A stretch of 64,000 nucleotides of DNA from Coccinella septempunctata (taxonomy: Eukaryota > Arthropoda > Insecta > Coleoptera > Coccinellidae): assembly GCF_907165205.1 (NCBI RefSeq), contig NC_058191.1, positions 16,432,501 to 16,496,500 on the forward strand, written 5' to 3'. Positions within the stretch are counted from its first letter, which is position 1. Every line of letters starts with the position of its first letter. The notes under the pieces are model-generated. The model was not told the origin of the DNA. It made no database searches and saw nothing but the letters and a program-made list of their open reading frames with translations. Positions 44,198 to 55,827 of this stretch are shown here, piece by piece. The position numbers were made by a program, and so were the translations under genes.

Positions 44198-47100
44198 TCA
44201 ACATGTGCGTCTCAATTCGAAAACTATGTGCACTTTCAAGATTTGGTTCGAATTGATCCAATAGTTCCTTAGGAATTGATATCACACTTTGCCGAATTGA
44301 CCACTGAATTCTCAATTCCTATGTGAAATATCGAACTGAACTTCAACATGTGCATCTCAATTTGAAAAGTATGTGCAGTTTCAAGATTTGGTTCGAATTG
44401 ATCCAACAGTTTTTTAGGAATTGATTTCACACTTCGACGAATAGACAACTGAAATCTCAATTCCTATCAGAACTATCGAACTGAAATTCAACATGTGTAT
44501 CTCAATTTGAAAAGTATGTGCAGTTTCAAGATTTGGTTCGAATTGATCCAACAGTTTTCTAGGAATTGATATCACACTTTGCCGAATTGACCACTGAAAT
44601 CTCAATTCCTATATGAACTATCCAACTGAAAATCAACATGTTTATCTCAATTCGAAAACTGTGTACAGTTTCGTGATTTGGTTCGAATTGATCCAATATT
44701 TCCTTAGGAATTGAAATGATACAATGTCGAATCGACCACTGAAATCTCAATTCCTATCAGAACTATCGAACTGAAATTCAACATGTGCATCTCAATTCGA
44801 AAACTATGTGCAGTTTCAAGATTTGGTTCGAATTGATCCAACAGTTTTTAAGAATTGATATTACACTTTGCCGAATAGACCACTGAAATCTCAATTCCTA
44901 TCTGAACTATCGAACTGAAATTCAACATGTTCATCTCAATTCGAAAACTATGTGCAGTTTCAAGATTTGGTTCGAATTGATCCAACAATTTTCGAGGAAT
45001 TGATATCAAACTTTGCCGAATTGACCACTGAAATCTCAATTCCTATCTGAACTATCGAACTGAAATTTAACATGTGCATCTCAATTTGAAAACTGTGTAC
45101 AGTTTCGGGATTTGTGTCGAATTGATCCAATAGTTCCTTAGGAATTGAAATGATATTTTGTCGAATCGACCACTGAAATCTCATTTCCTATCTGAACTAT
45201 CGAACTGAAATTCAACATGTGCATCTCAATTCGAAAACTATGTGAAGTTTCAAGATTTGGGTCGAAATGATCAAACGGTTTTCGAGAAATTCATATCACA
45301 CTTTGCAGAATTGACCACAGAAATCTTAATTCCTATCTGAATTATCGAACTGAATGAAACTCAATACGTATATCTCAGTTCAAAAATTGTGTAGAGTTTC
45401 GAGATTTGGATCGAATTTTGATGGTCAATGAATAAAAGAATAAGTTCTATTTATCATGAATTGTTCGATCAAGGAGATTCAACTTTCGGAATAATAACTT
45501 ATGACAAGAATATCCATGAACCTTGACAAGAGCGACTTCGGCAAGTCTGGGAAGAATCGTTTCGGTCCGTCAAAAATGACATATCGGCCTATTTTCCATA
45601 TCGCATTCGTCCGAAATACGATGCAATGATGAACCCAATAATTGGTACAAATAAAAAACTTTAAAATCCTCGAGATTGCGCAGGAAACTTTCAATTTCAA
45701 GTCCTAACTGAAATCCCATTTCCTATCTGAACTATCGAACTGAAATTCAACATGTGCATCTCAATTCGAAAACTATGTGCAGTTTCGAGATTTGGTTCGA
45801 ATTGATCCAACAGTTTTTAGGAATTGATATCACACTTTGCCGAATCGACCAGTGAATTTATCCTCATGATCCAACAGTTTTTTGAGGAATTGATTTCACA
45901 CTTTGACGAATAGACCACTGAAATCTCAATTCCTATCAGAACTATCGAACTGTAATTCAACATAAGTATCTCAATTTGAAAAGTATGTGCAGTGTCAAGA
46001 TTTGGTTCGAATTGATCCAACAGTTTTCTAGGAATTGATATCACACTTTGCCGAATTGACCACTGAAATCTCGATTCCTATCTGAACTATCGAACTGAAA
46101 TTCAACATGTTTATCTCAATTCGAAAACTGTGTACAGTTTCGGGATTTGGGTCGAATTGATCCAATAGTTCCTTAGGAATTGAAATGATATTTTTTCGAA
46201 TCGACTACTGAAATATCCATTCCTATCAGAACTATCGATCTGAAATTCAACATGTGCATCTCTATTCGAAAACTATGTGCAGTTTCAAGATTCGGTTCGA
46301 ATTGATCCAACAGTTTTCAAGGAATTGATATCACACTTTGCCGAATTGATCACTGAAATCTCAATTCCTATCTGAACTATCGAACTGTTATTCGACATGT
46401 GCATCTCAATTCAAAAACTGTGTACAGTTTCGAGATTTGGGTCGAATGGATCCAATAGTTCCTTAGGAATTGACATCATACTTTAACGAATCGACCACTG
46501 AAATCTCATTTCCTATCTGAACTATCGAACTGAAATTCAACATGTGCATCTCAATTCGAAAACTATGTGCAGTTTCAAGATTTGGGTCAAATTGATCCAA
46601 TAGTTCCTTAGGAATTGAAATGATATTTTGTCGAATCGACTACTGAAATCTCAATTCCTATCAGAACTATCGAACTGAAATTCAACATGTGTATCTCAAT
46701 TTGAAAAGTATGTGCAGTTTCAAGATTTGGTTCGAATTGATCCAACAGTTTTCTAGGAATTGATATCACACTTTGCCGAATTGACCACTGAAATCTCAAT
46801 TCCTATCTGAACTATCCAACTGAAATTCAACATGTGCATCTAAATTCGAAAACTATGTGCAGTTCCAAGATTTGGTTCGAATTGATCCAACAGTTTTCGA
46901 GGAATTGATATCACACTTTGACGAATAGACCACTGAAATCTCAATTCCTATCAGAACTATCGAACTGAAATTCAACATGTATATCTCAATTCGAAAAGTA
47001 TGTGCAGTTTCAAGATTTGGTTCTAATTGATCCAACAGTTTTCGAGGAATAGAACTTAATCTTTTATTCATTGACCATCAAAATTCGATCCAAATCTCGA

Positions 47101-49111
47101 AACTCTACACAATTTTTGAACTGAGATATACGTATTGAGTTTCATTCAGTTCGATAATTCAGATAGGAATTAAGATTTCTGTGGTCAATTCGGCAAAGTG
47201 TGATATCAATTCCTAAAAACTGTTGGATCAATTCGAACCAAATCTTGAAACTGCACATAGTTTTCGAATTGAGATGCACATGTTGAATTTCAGTTCGATA
47301 GTTCTGATAGGAATTGAGATTTCAGTGGTCAATTCGGCAAAGTGTGATATCAATTCCTCGAAAACTGTTGGTTCAATTCGAACCAAATCTTGAAATTTCA
47401 CACAGTTTTCGAATTGAGATGCACATGTTGAATTTCAGTTCGATAGTTCAGATAGAAATTGAGATTCCAGTGGTCAATTCGGCAAAGTGTGATATCAATT
47501 CCTCGAAAACTGTTGGTTCAATTCGAACCAAATCTTGAAATTTCACACAGTTTTCGAATTGAGATGCACATGTTGAATTTCAGTTCGATAGTTCAGATAG
47601 GAATTGAGATTTCAGTGGTCAATTCGGCAAAGTGTGATATCCATTGCTCGAAATCAGTTGGATCAATTCGAACCAAATCTTGAAACTGCACGTAGTTTTC
47701 GGATTAAGATGCACATGTTGAATTTCAGTTCGATAGATCAGATAGGAATCGAGATTTCAGTGGTCTTTTCGGCAAAGTATGAAATCAATTCCTCGAAAAC
47801 TGTTGGTTCAATTCGAACCAAATCTCGAAAATTCACACAGTTTTCGAATTGAGATGCACATGTTGAATTTCAGTTCGATAGTTCTGATAGGAATTGAGAT
47901 TTCAGTGGTCAATTCGGCAAAGTGTGATATCAATTCCTCGAAAACTGTTGGTTCAATTCGAACCAAATCTTGAAATTTCACACAGTTTTCGAATTGAGAT
48001 GCACATGTTGATTTTCAGTTCGACAGTTCAGATAGGAATTGAGATTTCAGTGGTCAATTCGGCTAAGTGTGATATCAATTCCTCGAAATCTGTTGGATCA
48101 ATTCGAACCAAATTTTGAAACTGCACGTAGTTTTCGGATTAAGATGCACATGTTGAATTTCAGTTCGATAGTTCAGATAGGAATCGAGATTTCAGTGGTC
48201 TTTTCGGCAAAGTGTGAAATCAATTCCTCAAAAACTGTTGGTTCAATTCGGACAAAATCTTGAAATTTCACACAGTTTTCGAATTGAGATGCACATGTTG
48301 AATTTCAGTTCAATAGTTCAGATAGTAATTGAGATTTCAGTGGTCAATTCGGCAAAGTGTGATATCAATTCCTCGAAAACTGTTGGATCAATTCCAAACA
48401 AATCTTGAAACAGCACATAGTTTTCGAATTGAGATGCACATGTTGAATTTCAGTTCGATAGTTCTGATAGGAAGTAATTCTAATCCATTTTCACCTTCTA
48501 CTTCGGTAGGGGCGGCAAAGATGTGGGCGGCGACGGTTCTGACGGTGTTGGCGGTACGGCGGGCCTCAGTCGGAGGTCCGGCAGTATGGCCTCTGTCCTG
48601 CTCCCTGGAGTTGCGGTCGGTCCCTGGTCCCCTATCTCTAACGCAACACACCCTGGAAAGGACCCCCACACGGCCGCACCTGGAACAGAACTTCGTCCTT
48701 TCCCCTCGGCAGTCCTCCCTCTGGTGGCCTTCATTGCCACACCGCCAGCAACTGTGGGGGCCTAACCCCAGGTAGAACTGAAGTCCACAGGTCCCCACGG
48801 TCCTTTCGAACTGAAATTCAACATGTGCATCTCAATTCGAAAACTGTGTACATACACCAGTGGCGGGCGTGGTTGCCTGTCGCACTTGAGACTCGGAGGC
48901 TGAAAATGACATTGTTTGACCTTAACACTTTGGATTTCTTCAAATAGTGGGACCAATATTAGCCAAGTTGACGGAAATTTTACGGGCGAATGGTTGGTAT
49001 ATTGAGATGCATGCGAAAACTATGTGCAGTTTCAAGATTTGGTTCGAATTGATCCAATAGTTCCTTAGGAATTGAAATGATATTTTGACGAATCGACTAC
49101 TACTCCGGTTA
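44198..49111. repeat. Segmental duplication, right copy (partner 29698-34465)
   Basis: Starts abruptly after CCAAATCTTGTTG with TCAACATGTGCGTCTC, exactly as at 29698. Contents in order: reverse satellite (to ~45190), boundary/H1-upstream piece (45455-45706), reverse satellite (to 47050), forward satellite (47051-48472), composite unit (48473-49000) and head-to-head satellite to CTACTACTCCGGTTA. It differs from the left copy by rare substitutions (CGAATAGACC at 44873 for CGAATTGACC) and one extra monomer at about 45880-46025. Confidence 0.92.
48498..48798 (-). pseudogene. Gag-like zinc-knuckle fragment, copy 10 (internal deletion)
   Basis: Duplicate of the copy at 33852-34152 with the same ~20-base tail deletion. 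Knuckles CWRCGNEGHQREDC and CSRCGRVGVLSRVC are open. Confidence 0.8.
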
Positions 49112-49254
49112 ACAAAACAAAAGAAAACAGAAAAGTCTCTGAATCCGCCCACGATTTAGACACTTTTACTGAAAAAATTTTCAACATGATTTTGTTGAAA
49201 ATTGAAAGAGAGATGGAGAAAAAACTCCAAGGAATGTTCAGTAAACTGAAATAA
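49110..49254 (+). pseudogene. LINE-2 copy c ORF1 tail
   Basis: NKTKENRKVSESAHDLD-like then FTEKIFNMILLKIEREMEKK, ending GMFSKLK with TAA overlapping the ORF2 ATG (TAATG at 49252-49256). Only the C-terminal helix remains. Confidence 0.85.
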
Positions 49255-51964
49255 TGGAACATACAACTAGGAAAAATTCCCTTAAAATAGTCTCCTGGAA
49301 CATAAACGGGGTCAGAACTCGAAAACCCGAGATAGAAGAAATAATATCAGAGAGAAAACCTGATATTATAGCCTTACAGGAAACAAGAATACAACCAAAT
49401 ACGCGATTGAATATCATGAATTATGAGATATATAGATGTGACAGAATCGCAAACACTGGGGGAGGTGTTGCCTTACTGGTTAGACGAGATCTGAAACACT
49501 ATTTTAAAGGAAGATCTGACGAGTCACAAATAGAAACAGTGACGATTGTAGCTGAAATAAATCGACAAAGAGTCGAAGTCACATCGGCATATAAAAGACC
49601 CCCAAATAACCTATTGGAAGAAGAAATCAACAACTTACTAGATGGAACAAACCCGAAAATCTGCATCGGAGATTTTAATTGCAAATCTCCAGAATGGAAC
49701 AGCAGGATGGAAAACAGAAATGGCAGAAAACTGAAAGATCTCGCTGAAAAACATGAAGCTATCGTTATTGGACCTGAAGAACCAACGTACCTAGCATTCG
49801 GAAATGGATTACCAGATATAATTGATATCGCAATTATGAAAAATATCACTAGAGAATTCTCGATAGAGACCTTGTGGGACGGAACCTCTAACCACAACCC
49901 CATCGAATTAACAATAGGAGATGGGCCAAGAAGAGAACTAATGCAAACAAGAGAATACACCGATTGGACGAAATATAGCCATCTGATACAATCGGAGGTA
50001 ACAGAAATACCGACAATCAACACACCGGAAGACCTAGAAAGAGCAGTTGATAAACTAGAAAAGAATATAATAGATGCCTACAAAAAGAGCACAAAGAAAA
50101 TAACGAGACCAGCACCGATACATCCACACGGTGATACACCCAGAGAAATCAAAGATCTCATCAGGGAAAATCGGAGACTAAGAAAAACATACAGGCTCAA
50201 CAAAACAGATATAAATAAGAGAAATCTAAACCGACACAGCCAAGTTCTAAAAAATGCCCTGATGGACATGAGAACAAATAGATGGAACAAAAGAGTTCAA
50301 GAACTAAATACTATCGATCATTCTGCATGGAAAATGCAAAAATGTCTGATAAGAGAAAAGACTAAAATACCACCTCTCCACGGAGAAAGAGGAATGGCAT
50401 ATACGAATACCGATAAAGCAGAAGCACTGGCGGACTCGATAGAAAGAGAATCGAGATAAATTACAGACCTGATGACGATAATGACGAGCTGGAAGATCTT
50501 GTAGAGAACAACGAAGAAGAAATGGACGAACCACCAGTAGACGACAAAATAGAAAAACCAACCTCTCTATTTGAAATAAAAGAGATAATCAGAAGCTTGA
50601 AAAATAGAAAAGCTCCCGGAAGTGATAAAATAACGAATGCTATGTTGAAGAAATTACCTAGAAAAGGTATAGCTGCTCTCACAAATATTGCAAACGGTAT
50701 AATGAGGACTGAACACTATCCGGAAAAGTGGAAAACTGCAGAAGTCATAGTGTTCAACAAACCAGGCAAAGATAAGAAATTCCCCCAAAACTACAGGCCG
50801 ATAAGTTTATTGTCCGCCCTAGGAAAAGTAGTAGAAAGGGTAATCGCTAGGAGGCTTACAGAAGAAACTGAAAATCTGAATCTCATTCCAGCAGAGCAAT
50901 TCGGATTCAGAAGAGACCACTCAACTGAACAGCAATTACTTAGACTCACAGAATACATAACAGAAGGATTCCAAAATAAACAAGCAACCGGTCTTGTACT
51001 ACTAGATGTCGCCAGAGCATTCGACAGAGTATGGCATGAAGGATTGATTTACAAAATGAGATATGCTGGATATTCAATGAAACTGTGCAAGTTGATTAGG
51101 AATTATTTGAGGAACAGAAGATTCTACGTGAAAGTGGAAGGAGAAAACTCCACAACCAGATATATGGAAGCAGGGGTGCCTCAAGGGTCAGTACTTGGGC
51201 CGTTACTGTATAACATATATATTCACGATATACCAAAATCTCCAAGGACTATGCTGACACTATATGCCGACGACACAGGAATCGCAATGCGACATCGCAA
51301 GCCAGAAATTATAGAAGGAATGTTACAAGAAGCTATAGATGAAATAAATGACTGGTGTATTAAATGGAAAATAAAACTCAACGGACAAAAGAGCCAAGCG
51401 ATATTACTGCAGAAGAGGAGACTAAGAACTACAACAAATCTAGAGGTAGATGGAGAAGAAATCGAATGGAAAAACGAAGCAAAAAATTTAGGTATCACCC
51501 TAGACAAAGGTCTAACATGGAGAAGCCATATCAAACAAGCCGTTGACAAAACCAAGGCAGCGATGAATATGCTCTACCCGCTGATAGGTAGAAAGAGCCA
51601 CATGTCAAATGAGACAAAATTGAAAATAATCAAAGCCGTTGCTAGACCGCAACTGACTTATGGATCAGGTGCTTGGGGATTCGCGGCAAAGAGCCATATA
51701 CAAAGAATTCAGGCAACAGAAAACAAGCTACTACGATGTGCCATAGATGCGCCTTGGTTTGTCAGGAACAAACAGATATATCGAGATTTGAAGTGGGAAA
51801 CCATTACCGAATTTATGAAGAGGAAAGCTGAAAAGTTATCCGAAACAGCGAAGGAACATCCAAACGAAGAACTCAGGAGACTAGTGGACTACGATCCGGA
51901 GGAAGACAGAAGAAGAATGAGAATTTACAAAAGGAGACCGAGAGATCAATTGAGGAGAGATTAA
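49254..51964 (+). pseudogene. LINE-2 copy c ORF2: endonuclease-reverse transcriptase, one frameshift
   Basis: The start ATG follows the TAATG overlap. Endonuclease: SWNINGVRTRK, LQETRIQPN, SAYKRPP, GDFNCKSPEW and SNHNPIELT, with the catalytic Asn, Glu, Tyr, Asp and His positions all kept. A linker with KITRPAPIHPHGDTPREIK follows. A single base is missing at about 50456 (ATCGAGATAAATT; other copies ATCGAGAATAAATT), which stops the frame at 50457-50459. From 50461 the native frame runs open to 51964: APGSDKITNAMLKK, NYRPISLLSALGKVVERV, QFGFRRDHSTEQQ, DVARAFDRVWHEG, GVPQGSVLGPLLYN, YADDTG, LTYGSGAWGFAAKSH and RRPRDQLRRD. About 904 residues without the lesion. It is the least damaged LINE ORF2 in the window and probably the youngest copy. 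Confidence 0.95.
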
Positions 51965-52605
51965 AATGAGTACGACAACTTATTAAAACTATACTAAGAA
52001 GAGATATCCGAAATGGACGAACATGAAAACCCTAGCACGACAATGTGCAAGAAGAAATCAACCGATTAAGGGATAAATGGTTTATAGGCAAATACCCGGA
52101 ACCAACAAAAAGCAGGTTAGGTTTAGTGGGTCGCGAACTCAGGAGAGTGAGTAACCCCACAGTGTTCCCTAGAAATGGGTTCCTCTGGGCGAGAGATAGA
52201 GCCCCGTGTTTTCACGGTCGCAGATTCCCCCTGCTATAAAAAAAAAAAAAAAAAAAAGGGTATCATTTTAATATCGGTAGGAATTGAGATTTCAGAGGTC
52301 AATTCGGCAAAGTGTGATATCAATTTCCCATAAACTGTTGGATCAATTCGAGCCAAATTTTGAAACTGTACATAGTTTTCGAATTGAGTTGCATATTGAG
52401 ATGCATGCGAAAACTATGTGCAGTTTCAAGATTTGGTTCGAATTGATCCAATAGTTCCTTAGGAATTGAAATGATATTTTGACGAATCGACTACTACTCC
52501 GGTTAGCGCATACACCATTTCGGTTGGTGCAATAAAAGATATTTTTCGGAATGGTATCATTTTAATAATCGGTAATTTTTTTTTTTCGGTAATTCTAATC
52601 CATTT

Positions 52606-52932
52606 TCACCTTCTACTTCGGTAGGGGCGGCAACGATGTGGGCGGCGACGGTTCTGACGGTGTTGGCGGTACGCGGGCCTCAGTCGGAGGTCCGGCAGTA
52701 TGGCCTCTGTCCTGCTCCCTGGAGTTGCGGTCGGTCCTGAGGCAGTTCTGGCGGTCATTGATCCCCTATCTCTAACGCAACACACCCTGGAAAAGACCCC
52801 CACACGGCAGCACCTGGAACAGAACTTCGTCCTTTCCCCTCGGCAGTCCTCCCTGTGGTGGCCTTCATTGCCACACCGCCAGCAATTGTGGGGGCCTAAC
52901 CCCAGGTAGAACTGAAGTCCACAGGTCCCCAC
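52606..52932 (-). pseudogene. Gag-like zinc-knuckle fragment, copy 11 (frameshift)
   Basis: CWRCGNEGHHREDC is intact; the second motif is changed (CSRCCRVGVFSRVC). A 1-base loss near 52672 (GTACGCGGGCC) shifts the proline-rich tail into an arginine-rich reading. Confidence 0.8.
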
Positions 52933-52989
52933 GGTCCTTTCGAACTGAAATTCAACATGTGCATCTCAATTCGAAAACTGTGTACATAC

Positions 52990-53330
52990 ACCAGTGGCGG
53001 GCGTGGTTGCCTGTCGCACTTGAGACTCGGAGGCTGAAAATGACATTGTTTGACCTTAACACTTTGGATTTCTTCAAATAGTGGGACCGATATTAGCCAA
53101 GTTGACGGAAATTTTACGGGCGAATGGTTGGTAAATTATTGCTAAGGACTTGAAATTGAAAGTTTCCTGCGCAATCTCGAGGATTTCAAAGTTTTTTATT
53201 TTTACCAATTATTGGGTTCATCATTGCATCGTATTTCGGACGAATGCGATATGGAAAATAGGTCGATATGTCATTTTTGACGGACCGAAACAATTCTTCC
53301 CAGACTTGCCGAAGTCGCTCTTGTCAAGGT
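52990..53330 (-). pseudogene. Histone H1 5' remnant
   Basis: About 17 H1 codons and most of the upstream block. The distal ~20 bases are replaced by the insertion at 53331. Confidence 0.8.
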
Positions 53331-53628
53331 ATCCATATACAGGGTGTGGCGTAATGAATGGATAATATTGAGCCTGGGGGTAGAGGACTCTATGGCGGTT
53401 CAGAAAAATCTATTTTACGTTCAGTAAAAGGGCCTTGGTTTTCGAGATATTGGAGATTTTCGAAAATTCAAGAGAATTACACCCTACGCCACTCGTTTTG
53501 CAGGCAAGACTCCAAATGAAGGAATTTTTTCAAACTGTTTTTTGGATAGTATTCCTGGATAGATGATCTATCGAATGTAATTCATTATTTTTGAGGGGCA
53601 TGAATAGTTCTTTATGAAAAAAAGAAGT
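53331..53628. mobile_element. Unclassified interspersed repeat, about 300 bp
   Basis: Starts with TACAGGGTGTGGCGTAATG and contains ACACCCTACGCCACTCG, a partial inverted match to its start. It replaces about 20 bases (TCATGGATATTCTTGTCATA) of the composite unit, so it is an insertion with a deletion, or a recombination product. No ORF. The superfamily is not assigned. Confidence 0.5.
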
Positions 53629-54860
53629 TATTATTCCGAAAGTTGAGTCTCCTTGATCGAACAATTCATGATAAATAGAACTTATTCTTTTATTCATTGA
53701 CCATCAAAATTCGATCCAAATCTCGAAACTCTACACAATTTTTGAACTGAGATATACGTATTGAGTTTCATTCAGTTCGATAATTCAATTTGGCAAAGTG
53801 TGATATGAATTTCTCAAAAACCGTTTGATCAATTCGACCCAAATCTTGAAACTTCACATAGTTTTCGAATTGAGATGAACATGTTGAATTTCATATCGAT
53901 AGCTCTGATAGGAATTGAGATTTCAGTGGTCAATTCGGCAAAGTGTGATATCAATTTCCCATAAACTGTTGAATCAATTCGAGCCAAATTTTGAAACTGT
54001 ACATAGGTTTCGAATTGAGTTGCATATTGAGATGCACATGTTGAATTTCAGTTCGATAGTTCAGATAGGCATTGAGATTTCTGTGGTCAATTTGGCAAAG
54101 TGTGATATGAATTTCTCAAAAACCGTTTGATCAATTCGACCCAAATCTTGAAACTTCACATAGTTTTCGAATTGAGATGCACATGTTGAATTTCATATCG
54201 ATAGTTCTGATAGGAATTGAGATTTCAGTGGTCAATTCGGCAAAGTGTGATATCAATTTTCCATAAACTGTTGGATCAATTCGGGCAAAATCTTGAAACT
54301 GTATATGGTTTTCAAATTGAGATGCATATGTTGAATTTCAGTTCGTTGATCTGATAGAACTGAAAATTTCGTAGGTCGTCTCGACAAAGTTCGATTTCAA
54401 TTCCTAAGGAAAGGTTGGATCAATTCGACCCACATTTCGAAACTGTACAAAGTTTTCGAATTGAGATACACATGTTGAATTTCAGTTCGATAGTTCAGAT
54501 AGGAATCGAGATATCAGTGGTCAATTCGGCAAAGTTTGATATCAATTTCTCAAAATCTGTTGAATCAGTTCGACCCAAATCTTGAAACTACACATAGTTT
54601 TCGAAGTGAGATGGACATGTTAACTTTCAGTTCGATAGTTCTGATAGGAATTGATATTTCAGTGTTCGATTCGACACAGTATTATTTCAATTCCTAAGGA
54701 AATATTGGAATAATTCGACCCAAATCTCGAAACTGTACACAGTTTTCGATTTGAGGTGCACGTGTTGAATTAGAGTTCGATAGTTTAGATAAGAATTGAG
54801 ATTTCAGTGGTCAATTCGGCAAAGTATGATATGAATATCTCGAAAACTGTTGGATCAATT
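53629..54860 (+). repeat. 145-bp satellite, forward, divergent
   Basis: Boundary motif (53657-53672), then about eight monomers with several unusual changes (CAATTTGGCAAAG, AGTTCGTTGATCTG, ACAGTATTATTTC). It ends at GATCAATTCGAATATTATATTAG. Confidence 0.93.
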
Positions 54861-54892
54861 CGAATATTATATTAGTTTTCATGATTTTTTGA

Positions 54893-55093
54893 TCGGATAG
54901 CTTGAAAGAAATCGTGAATATTCTGCACCTGAAATTATTCGGCAAAATTGCTGACCGTCAAATGATTTTTAGAATTCGGCACTTATGTGATAGCATTTTC
55001 AAAAATATTTACATTTTCCGAAAAAAATTACCTACCGTGTTCGATGAAAACATCTTGTATGACATCGTATCTCTAGCGAGTGAAAATCTATAA
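54893..55093 (+). pseudogene. Partial ORF converging on H1, weakly F-box-like
   Basis: A 67-codon frame, open after a TGA at 54890-54892, with no ATG at its beginning. It reads SDSLKEIVNILHLKLFGKIA, then RHLCDSIFKNIYIF and VFDENILYDIVSLASENL before a stop. The LKEI-x-x-x-LHLKLFGKIA pattern resembles the start of an F-box helix pair, but this is only a loose likeness. The stop is 28 bases from the H1 stem-loop on the opposite strand, and the last ~18 codons recur beside H1 pseudogene 1 at 24687-24745. It may be a fragment of a neighbour gene of the ancestral H1 locus, or chance. Confidence 0.35.
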
Positions 55094-55120
55094 AAGTAAT
55101 ATTTGATAGAAAATTCTAGA

Positions 55121-55136
55121 GGCCCTGAAAAGGACC
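55121..55136 (-). terminator. Histone mRNA 3' stem-loop of H1 pseudogene 2
   Basis: The same 16-base stem-loop as at 24776-24791 (GGTCCTTTTCAGGGCC on the minus strand), about 38 bases after the H1 stop codon. It indicates a replication-dependent histone origin rather than a polyadenylated variant. Confidence 0.88.
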
Positions 55137-55173
55137 GGATTCAAATTTTTTTCCTTCCAAAATTATATACGTT

Positions 55174-55827
55174 TCACTTTTTCTTTTTGGGAGACGTTAC
55201 TTTCTTCGGAGCCGTTACTGATTTGACCGTTTTTGGTTTCGGTGCTTTGGGCTTCTTCGTCGGCGATTTGTTTGCCTTCTTAGCTTTCGAGGGAGATTTC
55301 GTTAATTTTGACTTCTTTTCTTTCGCAATTGCCGCTCTCTTTTTCGACCTACTCACTGTAGATGTAGACCTGGCAGGTGATGTGTTCTTCTTGTCGGCTG
55401 CCATTGTAGGTGATGCATTCTTATTTGCTCCATCGGCCGACTTGACCAATTTTTTCGCAACAACGTTTGTTGTAGAACCGCCAGCGGCCAATTTGAAAGA
55501 ACCAGACGCTCCTTTTCCTTTGGTCTGAATCAAGGAACCGGACTGTACAGCGGTCTTAAGATATTTTCTTATGAACGGTGCAAGTCTTTCAGAATCGACC
55601 TTGTGATTCGAACCGATCTATTTCTTGATAGCTTGCAACGAGGATCCGCTCCTTTCTTTCAATCCTTTGATGGCACTATTAACCATATCGGAAGTTGGGG
55701 GATGGCTGGGTTTGACATGTTTTGACCTTGCTGAGGTTTTTTTCTCAGCTTTTTTTAGCGTCTTACCAACAGCAGTGGCGGGCGTAGTTGCCTGTTGCAT
55801 TTCAGACTCGGAAGTTGAAAATGTCAT
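55174..55827 (-). pseudogene. Histone H1 pseudogene 2 (single nonsense codon)
   Basis: Linker histone H1 of 217 codons: N-terminus MTFSTSESEMQQATTPAT; globular winged helix from SHPPTSDMVNSAIKGLKERS through IGSNHKVDSERLAPFIRKYL, QSGSLIQTKGKGASGSFKL; and a Lys/Ala/Pro-rich tail with SPSKAKKANKSPTKKPKAPK, ending SPKKKK. Codon 70 is TAG (CTA at 55618-55620) where pseudogene 1 has TAC (KKYIGSN). No other stop or frameshift is seen over the whole length. Two changes in conserved positions (NYK to NHK, EKL to ERL) suggest relaxed selection. The stem-loop is retained. It is recently dead, or could be a sequencing variant of a live gene. Confidence 0.93.

Larger units (their letters stand above)
49110..52257 (+). 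mobile_element. LINE-2 copy c, 5'-truncated, best preserved ORF2
   Basis: Last ~48 codons of ORF1, whole ORF2, 3' UTR and a 20-base poly(A) at 52238-52257. The 5' junction is CCGGTT/AACAAAAC in composite repeat. The DNA after the tail (GGTATCATTTTAATATCGG) belongs to a composite unit variant like 13905. No clear target duplication. Confidence 0.93.
52258..53330 (+). repeat. Composite repeat unit after LINE-2 copy c
   Basis: Satellite, head-to-head junction (about 52335-52450), shoulder (52490-52590), gag-like fragment (52606-52932) and H1-derived piece (52990-53330), which is cut by an unrelated insertion near CTTGTCAAGGT. Confidence 0.88.
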
